The notes: a model not told the origin generated them from the letters alone. Numbered from the stretch's first letter, positions 11,215 to 19,089 are shown. The stretch is DNA of 64,000 nt from CAWCDJ01 sp963794265 (GCA_963794265.1 CAWCDJ010000005.1:620001-684000), one strand, 5' to 3'. Made by a program: numbers and translations.

Positions 11215-12354
11215 TCAGAGGGCCGCCAGCAGTTTAGCGATCAGTGCGGTACGATCCGCAATCCGGTCCGTCAGAATGCTCTCGTTGGCGGCGTGCGCGC
11301 CTTCACCGACGGCCCCCAGGCCGTCGAGTGTCGGCACTCCCAGGGCCGCCGTGAAATTCCCGTCGGAGCCGCCGCCGCTGAGCGATTCCTGGAGTTCGAC
11401 CCCCAACTCGCCGGCCAGTTTCTTCGCCGTGTGGAACAGCCGCGCGATGCCCCCGGAGCGCTCCATGGGAGGCCGGTTCAGCCCCCCGGTGACTTCGATC
11501 GCGCAGCGGCGGTCGAAGGGCCGGAGCGCGTGAAACTTCCGTTCGAGCACGGGGGCATCTCTGAGCCGCAGCACCCGGATATCGACCTGGGCCCGCGCTT
11601 CCGCGGCCACCACGTTGGTGCGGGTGCCGCCCGAGATCACGCCGGGGTTGGCTGTGATGCCGCGGTCGAGCCGGGTGAAGGAGGCCACCTGCCCGATCTG
11701 CCGCGAAAGTTCCACGATGGCGCTGGCGCCGGCCGCGAAATCGACGCCCGCGTGCGAGGCCTTGCCGCGCACCACAATGGTGAAATCGCCGACGCCCTTG
11801 CGGGCCGTCTTGAGGCGGCCGTCGAGACCGGTGCCCGGCTCGAGCACCAGCACCGCCCGGCTGCGCCGCGCGTTCTTCTCGGTGAGGGCGCGCGAGGACG
11901 GGCTGCCCACTTCCTCGTCCGAATTGAGCTGCAACAACACCTTCGAGGGCACCGCGATATCCAACTCGCGAAGCGCCCGCACCGCGTAGAGGAAAAAGAC
12001 GACGCCCGATTTCATATCCAGGACGCCCGGCCCCCACAGCCGGCCCGCGGCCTGGCGGAATGGCATCGCCCGCAGCGTGCCCATGGGCCAGACCGTATCC
12101 GAGTGGCCCAGAACCAGCACCTGTCCGCTCTTCTTCCGGCCCGGCAGCGACATCTCGCAAGTCAGGTGCCGGCCGAAGCAACGCCCCGGCAGGGTCTTCA
12201 CTTTTCCGAAAAGCGCGGCCGTATCGGAGACCAGTTCGACGAAGCGGTCTACCGCCGCCTGGTCGTCGCTCGGCGATTCGCACTCCACGAATTGCCGGAT
12301 CAGATTGATCATTTCGGGCCGCCGCTTCTGAACTTGGGCAAGAATTGGATCCAC
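11215..12354 (-). CDS. M20 family metallopeptidase (carboxypeptidase G2-like)
   Basis: This 379-residue zinc peptidase resembles glutamate carboxypeptidase, ArgE and DapE. Metal and catalytic residues are visible in LGHSDTVWP, GPGVLDMKSG, the Glu pair of NSDEEVGS and LEPGTG. A dimerisation domain follows (residues about 175-280), then the final zinc histidine near GEGAHAANE. No signal peptide is seen, so it is probably cytoplasmic. It starts at a GTG just 7 bases after TATTAT, with no Shine-Dalgarno sequence, which suggests a leaderless message. It is divergent from fabZ. Confidence 0.87.
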   Translation of the reverse strand: MDPILAQVQKRRPEMINLIRQFVECESPSDDQAAVDRFVELVSDTAALFGKVKTLPGRCFGRHLTCEMSLPGRKKSGQVLVLGHSDTVWPMGTLRAMPFRQAAGRLWGPGVLDMKSGVVFFLYAVRALRELDIAVPSKVLLQLNSDEEVGSPSSRALTEKNARRSRAVLVLEPGTGLDGRLKTARKGVGDFTIVVRGKASHAGVDFAAGASAIVELSRQIGQVASFTRLDRGITANPGVISGGTRTNVVAAEARAQVDIRVLRLRDAPVLERKFHALRPFDRRCAIEVTGGLNRPPMERSGGIARLFHTAKKLAGELGVELQESLSGGGSDGNFTAALGVPTLDGLGAVGEGAHAANESILTDRIADRTALIAKLLAAL

Positions 12355-12360
12355 GGCTGA

Positions 12361-12367
12361 TATAATA
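12361..12367. promoter_or_regulatory. Overlapping divergent -10 boxes for fabZ and the M20 peptidase
   Basis: TATAATA read on the plus strand gives TATAAT 9 nt before the fabZ ATG. Read on the minus strand it gives TATTAT 7 nt before the peptidase GTG. The whole gap between the two start codons is 21 bases, and neither gene has a Shine-Dalgarno sequence. A clear -35 at 17-bp spacing is not visible on either side. Confidence 0.55.
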
Positions 12368-12375
12368 CGGCTTCC

Positions 12376-12835
12376 ATGGCCATTTTGGATATCAACGAAA
12401 TCAAAGCGATATCTGCCGCATCGCTACCCGTTTCTGCTGGTGGACCGCATCGTGGAAATGGAGCCCGAACGGATCGTCGGGATCAAGAACGTCACTCACA
12501 ACGAGCCATTTTTTCAGGGCCATTTTCCGGATTTTCCGGTCATGCCGGGCGTGCTGATCATAGAGGCCATGGCGCAGGCCGCCGGCGTGCTGGTTCTGAA
12601 GAGCATTGCAGACCGCGAAAACAAACTGGTGCTGCTGGTGGCCGTGGAAAACGCCCGGTTCCGCCGGCCGGTGGTGCCGGGAGACACGCTGCGCATGGAA
12701 ATGAAGGTCATCAAGCGCAAGGCCAGCGTGGCCAAGATGGCGGGCGTCGCCACCGTGGACGGGCAGGTGGTGGCGGAAGCCGAAGTGATGTGCAAACTCG
12801 CCGATAAGGAAGAGAAGTCCGCCGCCGAAGTCTGA
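12376..12835 (+). CDS. fabZ: 3-hydroxyacyl-ACP dehydratase FabZ, apparent one-base frameshift near the start
   Basis: FabZ dehydrates 3-hydroxyacyl-ACP in fatty acid elongation. From 12376 the frame reads MAILDINEIKAI and then leaves the family pattern. The expected continuation (LPHRYPFLLVDRIVEME) is found in the +1 frame from 12413, so one extra base lies at about 12409-12412 (ATAT where three bases are expected). After it, the catalytic His (QGHFPDFPVMPG) and Glu (IEAMAQ) and the rest are intact; the repaired protein would be 152 residues. The alternative is a shorter protein from the GTG at 12440. It heads the fabZ-lpxA-lpxI operon, so either a sequencing error or programmed slippage is more likely than true loss. 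Confidence 0.85.
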
Positions 12836-12838
12836 GCG

Positions 12839-13615
12839 ATGCCCATCCACCCGACCGCCATTGTGGACCCGGCGGCGCGCGTCCCGGAAAGCGCCGAAAT
12901 CGGGCCGTACTCGATCATCGGCGCCGAAGTGGAAATCGGCGCCCGCACCCGCCTGATGGCCAACAATTACGTGGAGGGCCCCACCTGGATCGGCGAGGAC
13001 AACGTCTTCTTTCCCTACAGCAGCGTGGGGGTGGCGCCGCAGGACCTGAAATACAAGGGGGAACGCGCGGAAACGCGCATCGGCCATCGCAACCGGATGC
13101 GCGAGTTCGTCACCATTCATCGCGGCACCGCAGGCGGCGGCCTGGTGACGGCGATCGGCAGCGACAACCTGCTGATGGTTTACTCCCACGTGGCGCACGA
13201 CGTGAAGATCGGCGACCACGTGATTCTGGGCAACAGCGTGGGCCTGGCCGGGCACGTCGAGATCGACGACTGGGCCGATATCAGCCCGTTCAGCGGCGTG
13301 CACCAGTTCTGCCGCATCGGGCGGCACGCCTTCGTCGGGCCCTACAGCGTGATCAAGCAGGACGTGATGCCGTATTCGCTCACCAGCAACAAGCCGGAAC
13401 TGGGCGTGTTCGGCGCCAACAGTATCGGGCTGGAGCGGCGCGGCTTCGAAAAGGGCGCCATCGAGGCGTTGCAGACCGCGTTCCGGCTGCTGACGCGGGC
13501 GGGGCTGAATACCACGCAGGCCATCGAGCGGATTCGCGCGGAGGTAGCGGCGCGCCCGGAAGTGGACGAAGTGATCGAATTCATCCGGTCTTCGTCGCGC
13601 GGCGTGATCCGGTAA
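12839..13615 (+). CDS. lpxA: UDP-N-acetylglucosamine O-acyltransferase (LpxA)
   Basis: This 258-residue enzyme adds a 3-hydroxyacyl chain from ACP to UDP-GlcNAc, the first step of lipid A synthesis. Hexapeptide repeats forming the left-handed beta-helix run through the N-terminal two thirds. The catalytic His lies in the LMVYSHVAHDVKIGD segment, and a helical C-terminal region follows. The start lies 3 bases after the fabZ stop. Next to lpxI the assignment is secure; whether the acceptor is UDP-GlcNAc or its 3-amino form is an open question, because a GnnA-like gene lies in the same operon. Confidence 0.93.
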   Translation: MPIHPTAIVDPAARVPESAEIGPYSIIGAEVEIGARTRLMANNYVEGPTWIGEDNVFFPYSSVGVAPQDLKYKGERAETRIGHRNRMREFVTIHRGTAGGGLVTAIGSDNLLMVYSHVAHDVKIGDHVILGNSVGLAGHVEIDDWADISPFSGVHQFCRIGRHAFVGPYSVIKQDVMPYSLTSNKPELGVFGANSIGLERRGFEKGAIEALQTAFRLLTRAGLNTTQAIERIRAEVAARPEVDEVIEFIRSSSRGVIR

Positions 13616-14418
13616 TGCGGTACGGGCTGATTGCCGGAAACGGGCGGTTTCCGGTGCTGGCGCTCGAGAGCGCGCAACGCCTGGGACACGACGTAACCGT
13701 TCTCGCCATCGAGGAGGAAGCGGCCGCCGAGGTTGCGTCGATGGCGCCGCGCTGCCACTGGATTTCGCTCGGCCAACTGTCGAAACTCATCGAAATCCTC
13801 AAACAGGAAGGAATCACCGAGGTGGTGATGTGCGGGCAGGTGAAGCACGCCCGAATCTTTTCCTCGATCCGCCCGGACTGGCGCCTGGCCAAGCTGCTGA
13901 TGGCCCTGCCGTCGAAGAATACCGACGGGCTGATCGGCGGCGTGGTCCGCGTGCTCGAGGATGAAGGCATCCACCTGCGCGATTCCACCTTCCTGCTGAA
14001 GCCCCTGCTGGCCACCGCCGGGGCGATGACCAGCCGCAAGCCCGATAAGGACGAGATGACCGACATCGAGTACGGCCGCCGGGTGGCCGACGCGCTGGCG
14101 CGCTTCGACGTCGGGCAGAGCGTAGCGATTTGCGAGCGCGCCTGCGTGGCGCTGGAAGCGATGGAAGGCACCGATGCCATGCTGCGCCGCGCCGCTTCGC
14201 TGGTGAACGGGCGGCGCCTGACCCTGGTCAAAGTGGCGCGCCGCCGCGAGCACCTGCTGTTCGATGTCCCGGTGGTCGGGCTGAGCACGATTCCGGCAAT
14301 GCGCGAAACCGGAACGACGGCGCTGGCGGTGGAGGCCGGCCGCACCCTGATGCTGGATAAAGACCGGATGCTAGAAGCCGCCGACCAGGCCGGTATCGCC
14401 ATAATGGGGCACTCCTGA
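13615..14418 (+). CDS. lpxI: UDP-2,3-diacylglucosamine pyrophosphatase LpxI
   Basis: This 267-residue protein is the LpxI type (DUF1009 family) of UDP-2,3-diacylglucosamine hydrolase, which substitutes for LpxH in many bacteria. It begins with the family pattern YGLIAGNGRFPVLAL. It also has CGQVKHARIF, an aspartate-rich segment (KDEMTDIEYGRRVA), and GTDAMLRRA near the C-terminus. Its ATG shares a base with the lpxA stop (TAATG). The product lipid X feeds lipid A synthesis at the inner membrane; lpxB, lpxC and lpxD are not in the window. Confidence 0.92.
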   Translation: MRYGLIAGNGRFPVLALESAQRLGHDVTVLAIEEEAAAEVASMAPRCHWISLGQLSKLIEILKQEGITEVVMCGQVKHARIFSSIRPDWRLAKLLMALPSKNTDGLIGGVVRVLEDEGIHLRDSTFLLKPLLATAGAMTSRKPDKDEMTDIEYGRRVADALARFDVGQSVAICERACVALEAMEGTDAMLRRAASLVNGRRLTLVKVARRREHLLFDVPVVGLSTIPAMRETGTTALAVEAGRTLMLDKDRMLEAADQAGIAIMGHS

Positions 14419-14420
14419 TC

Positions 14421-15383
14421 ATGTCTCTCCCTCGTCTTGCCGTGGTGGGCGCCGGACAGTTCGGCCGCAACCACTGCCGTGTGATCCACGAATCGGAGCG
14501 CGCCGCGCTCTCCTGCGTGGTGGATACCGACGCCACCCGCGCCGCGGAAGTCGCGGCGGCCTATGGAGCCGAGCCTCTAACGGACGCTCGCGAACTGGCT
14601 GGCCGGGTGGATGCGGCGGTGGTCGCCACCCCCACCGCGATGCACGAAGAGATCGGCTGCGCGCTGCTCGAGGCCGGCATCGACGTGCTGGTGGAAAAGC
14701 CTATCGCGCCCGACCTCGACTCCGCCGCCCGCCTGGTCGAGGCCGCCGCGCGCGCGGGCCGCGTCCTGCAGGTGGGGCACCTGGAACGTTTCAACCCGGC
14801 GGTGGTGGAGCTGGAACGCCGCGCCAACCTGCCTCTTTTCTTCGAGATCCACCGGCTGAACGTGTTCAGCCCGCGCAGCCTGGATGTGGACGTGGTGCTG
14901 GACCTGATGATCCACGACGTGGACATGGTGCTGGGCCTGACCCGCGCCCAGCCAATCGAAATCCGCGCCGCCGGCATCTCCATCCTCTCGCACAAAGTGG
15001 ATATCGCCAACGTGCGCCTGCAATTCCCGAACGGCTGCGTGGCCAACCTCACGGCCAGCCGGGTCTCCACCGAGCGCGTCCGCAAGTTGAGGCTTTTTCA
15101 GCCCAAACAGTACCTTTCGCTGGACTACAGCCGGCAGGACCTGATGATCTTCTCGGTGGGAGAAAACCGCCAGATCGGGTTCGAAAAGGCCGAATTTGCC
15201 AAGTCGGAACCACTGAAATTGCAGTTTGATGCCTTCCTGGACGCGGTGAAATCGCGAAATGAACCGAAATGTTCCGGGGCCGCGGCACGTCAAAGTTTGG
15301 GGATCGCTTTGGCGATTCTTGATAAAATCGAGGAGCACTCCGAAATCGTCTCGCGGACCCTGGAAGCTGGATGGACACCGTAG
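14421..15383 (+). CDS. Gfo/Idh/MocA oxidoreductase, possibly GnnA-like
   Basis: This 320-residue protein has an N-terminal Rossmann fold (LAVVGAGQFGRNH) and the Gfo/Idh/MocA catalytic segment with EKPIAPD. GHLERFNP follows, and then DLMIHDVDMV near the expected catalytic His. Its position directly after lpxI suggests a nucleotide-sugar substrate. GnnA, which oxidises UDP-GlcNAc at C3 before amination, belongs to this family and is often in lpx operons. The partner aminotransferase GnnB is not in the window, so GnnA identity is inference. The last 13 bases overlap the tonB-like gene. Confidence 0.75.
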   Translation: MSLPRLAVVGAGQFGRNHCRVIHESERAALSCVVDTDATRAAEVAAAYGAEPLTDARELAGRVDAAVVATPTAMHEEIGCALLEAGIDVLVEKPIAPDLDSAARLVEAAARAGRVLQVGHLERFNPAVVELERRANLPLFFEIHRLNVFSPRSLDVDVVLDLMIHDVDMVLGLTRAQPIEIRAAGISILSHKVDIANVRLQFPNGCVANLTASRVSTERVRKLRLFQPKQYLSLDYSRQDLMIFSVGENRQIGFEKAEFAKSEPLKLQFDAFLDAVKSRNEPKCSGAAARQSLGIALAILDKIEEHSEIVSRTLEAGWTP

Positions 15384-16417
15384 CCCAACCTCCGGCCGAT
15401 GCCGAATTGCACCTGCTTACCGACTGGAGCGACCCCTCCGGCCAGAAACGCACTCGAAAGGCCGCGGTTCTTTCGGTGCTGGTGCACGCAGTCGTCCTGA
15501 CAGCGCTGGCTTTTCTGCCGGAAAGCGCCTTATTCTCTCCGCCCCCTCCCGTGGAGACGGCGAATGTCGAGAAGATCGTCACTCCATTGATCGAACCGCT
15601 CACCGAGTTGACCCAGAAGGCGCCGACCAGGGGCAAAATTAACAAAGAGTTCAACGCCACGGAGATGAAGCCGCGGCCGAACATACAGATTCCGTCGGGA
15701 CCGCCCTCGACGACGCGGCCGAAAGCCGCGATTCCCGCTCCGCCCATTCCCGCGCCCAAGCCGGTTCAGCCGGCGGCGCTGCCCGAGCCGCCCAAAGTGG
15801 AAACCGCTGCCAAAGGAACGCCGAAGCCGCTCCTGCCGCCGGCTCCGGTTCCGGCTCCCCCGCGCATCCAGGCCGAGGAAAAGTCGCAGTCGCCGTTTGA
15901 GAACGTCGCCGGACCGCCGGACCCGAGCCACGCCACCAAGGCAGCCCCGTCGGTGGCCGACGTCATCCGCCGGGCCGAGAGCGGCCACCTGCAGGGCGGG
16001 CTGACGGTGGGCGAAGACGGCGCAACCGGCCCAGGAGGCTACGGCCCCGGCCTCAACCTCCCGCCCTCGCCGGGATCGAAGGAAAACCCAATTCAACTTC
16101 TGAGCGATCCGCAAGGTGTTGATTTCCGGCCATACCTGAGCCGAATCCTGGCAACGGTAAAGCGCAACTGGTTCGCAATCCTGCCGGAGAGCGTGAAACT
16201 GGGGCTCCGCGGGAAAGTGGCGATTCAGTTCTCGGTCACGCGGGACGGCAGAGTGCCGAAACTGGTGATTGCCACCGCCTCGGGGTCGGAGGCACTGGAC
16301 CGCGCCGCGGTATCGGCCATCAGCGCTTCGAATCCGTTCCCGCCCCTTCCGAGCGAGTTCAAGGGTGACCGGGTTGTGCTACAGTTCAACTTCGCCTACA
16401 ACATGCCGCGCGAGTAG
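15371..16417 (+). CDS. TonB-like energy-transducing protein
   Basis: This 348-residue protein has a short cytoplasmic tail and one membrane span (about residues 37-55, VLSVLVHAVVLTALAFLP). A long Pro/Lys/Ala-rich linker able to cross the periplasm follows. The C-terminal TonB domain (about 255-348) contains GKVAIQFSVTRDGRV and the closing NPFPPLP...LQFNFAY pattern. It would couple proton-motive force to outer-membrane receptors, but no ExbB/ExbD genes are adjacent. Its start lies inside the end of the oxidoreductase gene, so translation is probably coupled to the lipid A operon. Confidence 0.85.
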   Translation: MDTVAQPPADAELHLLTDWSDPSGQKRTRKAAVLSVLVHAVVLTALAFLPESALFSPPPPVETANVEKIVTPLIEPLTELTQKAPTRGKINKEFNATEMKPRPNIQIPSGPPSTTRPKAAIPAPPIPAPKPVQPAALPEPPKVETAAKGTPKPLLPPAPVPAPPRIQAEEKSQSPFENVAGPPDPSHATKAAPSVADVIRRAESGHLQGGLTVGEDGATGPGGYGPGLNLPPSPGSKENPIQLLSDPQGVDFRPYLSRILATVKRNWFAILPESVKLGLRGKVAIQFSVTRDGRVPKLVIATASGSEALDRAAVSAISASNPFPPLPSEFKGDRVVLQFNFAYNMPRE

Positions 16418-16430
16418 CGGCTCGAATTCC

Positions 16431-16583
16431 ATGCGTCCACGTCTCCTCACGGCCCTGTGCGCCTATGCCGCCCTCGCGGTGATGGCAGGCCTCACGCTCG
16501 ATGGTCTGCTGCGCACCGCAGTGTTGGTTCTGCTCGCCGGTCTGGCCCTGAAGACCTGGATCGCCCACAAAGCCGGCTGGTGA
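16431..16583 (+). CDS. Small hydrophobic protein, two membrane spans
   Basis: This 50-residue reading frame starts 13 bases after the tonB-like gene. It encodes two hydrophobic stretches (ALCAYAALAVMAG and TAVLVLLAGLALKTWIA) joined by a short loop, with basic residues at both ends. The composition is that of a small inner-membrane protein. I do not recognise a family, and the ribosome site is weak. Conservation in relatives would be needed to be sure it is made. Confidence 0.45.
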   Translation: MRPRLLTALCAYAALAVMAGLTLDGLLRTAVLVLLAGLALKTWIAHKAGW

Positions 16584-16590
16584 TTCCGTC

Positions 16591-16611
16591 TTGAAACGTC
16601 AGGCGTTTCAA
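16591..16611. promoter_or_regulatory. Perfect 8-bp inverted repeat between tonB-like operon and sigma factor
   Basis: TTGAAACG, a 5-nt spacer, then CGTTTCAA form a perfect dyad. There is no T-run, so it is more likely an operator or a weak hairpin than an intrinsic terminator. It lies about 160 bases before the sigma factor start. Confidence 0.4.
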
Positions 16612-16771
16612 AGTGGAACGCCGGTGCAAAGTGAAACACGTCCGCCCGCCGCAATTTTCAGAAAACAAGATACTTAAACCCTATTATGCGATGGAAGTAA
16701 GGTTGCACACTTAGTCCTCGTCCGGCGCCAAACGGGCACGGAAAAATCCAGAAAGAAAAAGGATCAAAACC

Positions 16772-17530
16772 ATGCAGGCCCTAAGTGTGTCTTCGGAAAA
16801 GCAACCCCGGATTTCCCGGCAGGAACGCGATCAGACGGTGATCGATCACTTACCGCTGGTGAAGGCGATTGCCGTTCGGGTGCACGAAAACCTTCCGGTC
16901 CACGTGGATCTGGACGATCTGGTGCATGCCGGCGTGCTGGGCCTGTTCGACGCCGTGGAAAAGTACGATTCCGCCAAAAACGTGGCATTCCACGCCTATG
17001 CCAAGCACCGCATCAAGGGAGCGATTCTCGACAGCCTCCGCCAAATGGATTGGGCGTCGCGCGACCAGCGGAAGCGTCAGAAGCAGGTGGACGCGGTGAC
17101 TCGCGAGCTTTCGGGCAGGCTCGGCCGCACACCGACCGAAACGGAAGTGGCAACCGAGATGGGGCTGAGCCTGGAGCGTTGGCGGCGGGTGCTGCTCGAA
17201 CTGCGGACGGTGGGACTGGTCTCGGCCACCCCCGCGAATGAGGGCGAACGCGACCGAATTCAGGATTTTGCCGCCACTCCGGATTTTCAGCCGGATCGCA
17301 TCTGTGCGAACAACCAGATGCGCAGCACCCTCGCGCGGGCCATCGGAAGCCTGCCCGAGCGGTATCAGAAGGTCGTGTTCCTGTACTACACCAACGACCT
17401 GACAATGAAGGAAATCGGGAGCCTGATGGGCGTCAACGAGAGCCGCATTTCGCAGATCCACAAGACGGCGCTGAAACGGATGGCCACGGCGCTCGAATCG
17501 GCGGGCATCCACTCGGCGCAGGCGTTTTAG
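16772..17530 (+). CDS. FliA/WhiG-like sigma-70 factor
   Basis: This 252-residue protein has sigma regions 2, 3 and 4. Region 2 includes HLPLVKAIAVRV and DLDDLVHAGVLGLFDAVEKY with the helix FHAYAKHRIKGAILDSLRQMDW. Region 4 contains the helix-turn-helix LTMKEIGSLMGVNESRISQIH. This layout matches the sigma-28 group (FliA, WhiG, SigD) rather than ECF factors, which lack region 3. An AAAAGGA ribosome site lies 8 bases before the ATG. There are no flagellar genes and no FlgM-like anti-sigma nearby. Confidence 0.85.
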   Translation: MQALSVSSEKQPRISRQERDQTVIDHLPLVKAIAVRVHENLPVHVDLDDLVHAGVLGLFDAVEKYDSAKNVAFHAYAKHRIKGAILDSLRQMDWASRDQRKRQKQVDAVTRELSGRLGRTPTETEVATEMGLSLERWRRVLLELRTVGLVSATPANEGERDRIQDFAATPDFQPDRICANNQMRSTLARAIGSLPERYQKVVFLYYTNDLTMKEIGSLMGVNESRISQIHKTALKRMATALESAGIHSAQAF

Positions 17531-17658
17531 ACAAGTGCGGGCAAATTGCAGCCAGGATCAGTCCGCTCTGTCGAAGACGCGCCCCAAGTTATTGATTCTG
17601 CTGGTCCGGCCAAAACGCGTCTTCATCCTCTTTGGCGGGCCGCCGCGGCCCATGGAGA

Positions 17659-17718
17659 CTCCCTCACGGTCGCGGCTCTGTGGCTGCGGCCGCACAGAGC
17701 CGCGACCGTGAGGGAGTG
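17659..17718. repeat. Large GC-rich palindrome (REP-like element)
   Basis: Two perfect 25-nt arms (17659-17683 and 17694-17718) flank a 10-nt spacer that is itself nearly palindromic. A further GGCCC/GGGCC extension lies outside, with a bulge. Read as protein in either strand it gives the LPHGRGS-type string often mis-annotated as short proteins in acidobacterial and planctomycete genomes, which fits a dispersed element. It lies in the 282-base gap between the sigma factor and the cold-shock gene. Confidence 0.75.
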
Positions 17719-17750
17719 GGCCCGACCGGTGGCGAGTAGACTCTTCGGAC

Positions 17751-17783
17751 AAAAAATAAGGGGGTTCCGACCCGGGAACCCCC
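17751..17783 (-). terminator. Rho-independent terminator of the cold-shock gene
   Basis: On the minus strand a 9-bp perfect stem (GGGGGTTCC / GGAACCCCC) with a 6-nt loop is followed by TTATTTTT. It begins 30 bases after the csp stop codon. This is the clearest intrinsic terminator in the window. Confidence 0.85.
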
Positions 17784-17812
17784 ACCCTTGTGTTACCAAC
17801 CTCAGGACCGGG

Positions 17813-18016
17813 TCAAACCCGGACCACGTTTTCCGCCTGAAGACCCTTAGGACCTTGCTTAACCTCGAATTCTACTTCCGCGCCCTCGTCAAGCGAACGA
17901 TAGCCGTTCGATTGAATCGCGGAAAAATGAACGAATACGTCGTCGCCGCTCGACCGCTGGATGAATCCATAGCCCTTTGCGGCATTAAACCATTTAACTG
18001 TGCCTTTTTCCTTCAC
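17813..18016 (-). CDS. Cold-shock domain protein (CspA family)
   Basis: This 67-residue single cold-shock domain protein carries both RNA-binding motifs, KGYGFI and DVFVHFSAI. Such proteins bind single-stranded RNA and DNA and melt RNA structures at low temperature or in stationary phase. I place the start at the GTG at 18016 because AGGAG lies 8 bases upstream and the protein then begins MKEKGTVKWFN, as in the family. A longer frame from 18067 adds 17 non-conserved residues. It is divergent from thiL and ends in an intrinsic terminator. Confidence 0.9.
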   Translation of the reverse strand: MKEKGTVKWFNAAKGYGFIQRSSGDDVFVHFSAIQSNGYRSLDEGAEVEFEVKQGPKGLQAENVVRV

Positions 18017-18162
18017 TACACCTTCTCCTAAATCATTGTTCGTCGTGCTCTTGGGTCCCCCGGGCAAGGAAAGCGGAACTTTCGAGGCTTGCTAAGAACT
18101 TGCGAGGCGCGTCCAAACAACTCTTTCAAACTGCGTACGGTATTCTCTCAGATGGCGACTGT

Positions 18163-19089
18163 ATGGTCAAGCACGGGCGAATTCAGAGCGAGGGGGATTT
18201 CCTGGAGCGGCTGCGGCGCCGCACGGGAGCGCGGCACAGCCGGGAGCTGTTGCTGGGGATCGGGGACGATTGCGCCATCTTTCGGCCGCGCGGCAACCAG
18301 GACCTGGTGTTCACCACGGATACGCTGGTCGAAGGCACGCACTTCCGGCGCGACAGCCACCGGCCCGAAGACGCCGGCTGGAAGACCCTGGCGCGCGGCT
18401 TGAGCGACATCGCCGCCATGGGGGCCGAGCCGCGGTTCTGCCTGCTTTCGGTGGTGATGGCGCCGTGGTCCGGCGACGCGTGGCTGGAGCGTTTCTTCCG
18501 CGGCTTCCTGAGACTCGCGGAGCGCGAGCGCGTTCCGCTGGCGGGCGGCGACCTCTCGCACGGAGACGAATGGGCGGCGGATGTAGTGGTGTGCGGCGCG
18601 GTACCCCGCGGCAAGGCGCTGCGGCGCGACGGCGCCCGCCCCGGCGACGCGATCTACGTTTCGGGCACGCTGGGGGCGTCCGCCCTGGGGCTGGAGACGC
18701 GCAGGGGAGCGGCTTGGAAGCGCCATCTGCGCCCGGAGCCGCGCCTGGCGCTGGGGCGCTTTCTGAGGGAGCGGGTGAAGGCCACCGCCGCCATGGATTT
18801 GAGCGACGGCCTGTCGCTCGACCTGCGGCGCCTGTGCATCGCTTCCGGCGTGGGCGCCGTAATCGGCGGCCTGCCGCGCTTCCGCGGCGCCACGATCGAA
18901 CAGGCGCTCCACGGCGGCGAAGATTACGAACTGCTGTTCACAGCAACCTCATTGGCGCGGGTCCCGGCGCGCTTCGAAGGACTTCCGCTGACCCGAATTG
19001 GTACGATTCGCAAAGGGGCCGCTGGAGAAATCCGCCTGGACGGCGCCCCGCTCGCACCTTTGGGATACGACCACTTTCGCCAGCCATGA
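18163..19089 (+). CDS. thiL: Thiamine-monophosphate kinase
   Basis: This enzyme of about 308 residues phosphorylates thiamine monophosphate to thiamine diphosphate, using ATP. Family motifs include LLLGIGDDCAIF, the metal-binding TTDTLVEGTHF, LSDIAAMGAEP, LAGGDLSHGD and AAMDLSDGLSLDLRR, with HGGEDYELLF near the end. The ATG at 18163 gives the usual length; an in-frame start at 18100 would add 21 residues. The ATG of the following methyltransferase overlaps its stop (ATGA). No other thiamine genes are nearby. Confidence 0.92.
   Translation: MVKHGRIQSEGDFLERLRRRTGARHSRELLLGIGDDCAIFRPRGNQDLVFTTDTLVEGTHFRRDSHRPEDAGWKTLARGLSDIAAMGAEPRFCLLSVVMAPWSGDAWLERFFRGFLRLAERERVPLAGGDLSHGDEWAADVVVCGAVPRGKALRRDGARPGDAIYVSGTLGASALGLETRRGAAWKRHLRPEPRLALGRFLRERVKATAAMDLSDGLSLDLRRLCIASGVGAVIGGLPRFRGATIEQALHGGEDYELLFTATSLARVPARFEGLPLTRIGTIRKGAAGEIRLDGAPLAPLGYDHFRQP

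Noticed and set aside
16612..16632. Possible sigma-54 promoter (TGGAACG...TGC) before the FliA-like gene
   Set aside because: The GG and GC elements are 9 bases apart instead of 10, and no activator site or sigma-54-dependent gene context is visible.
17546..18031. A 161-codon plus-strand frame across the palindrome and the cold-shock gene
   Set aside because: It reads through a REP-like palindrome, a terminator and the antisense of csp, and has no family features.
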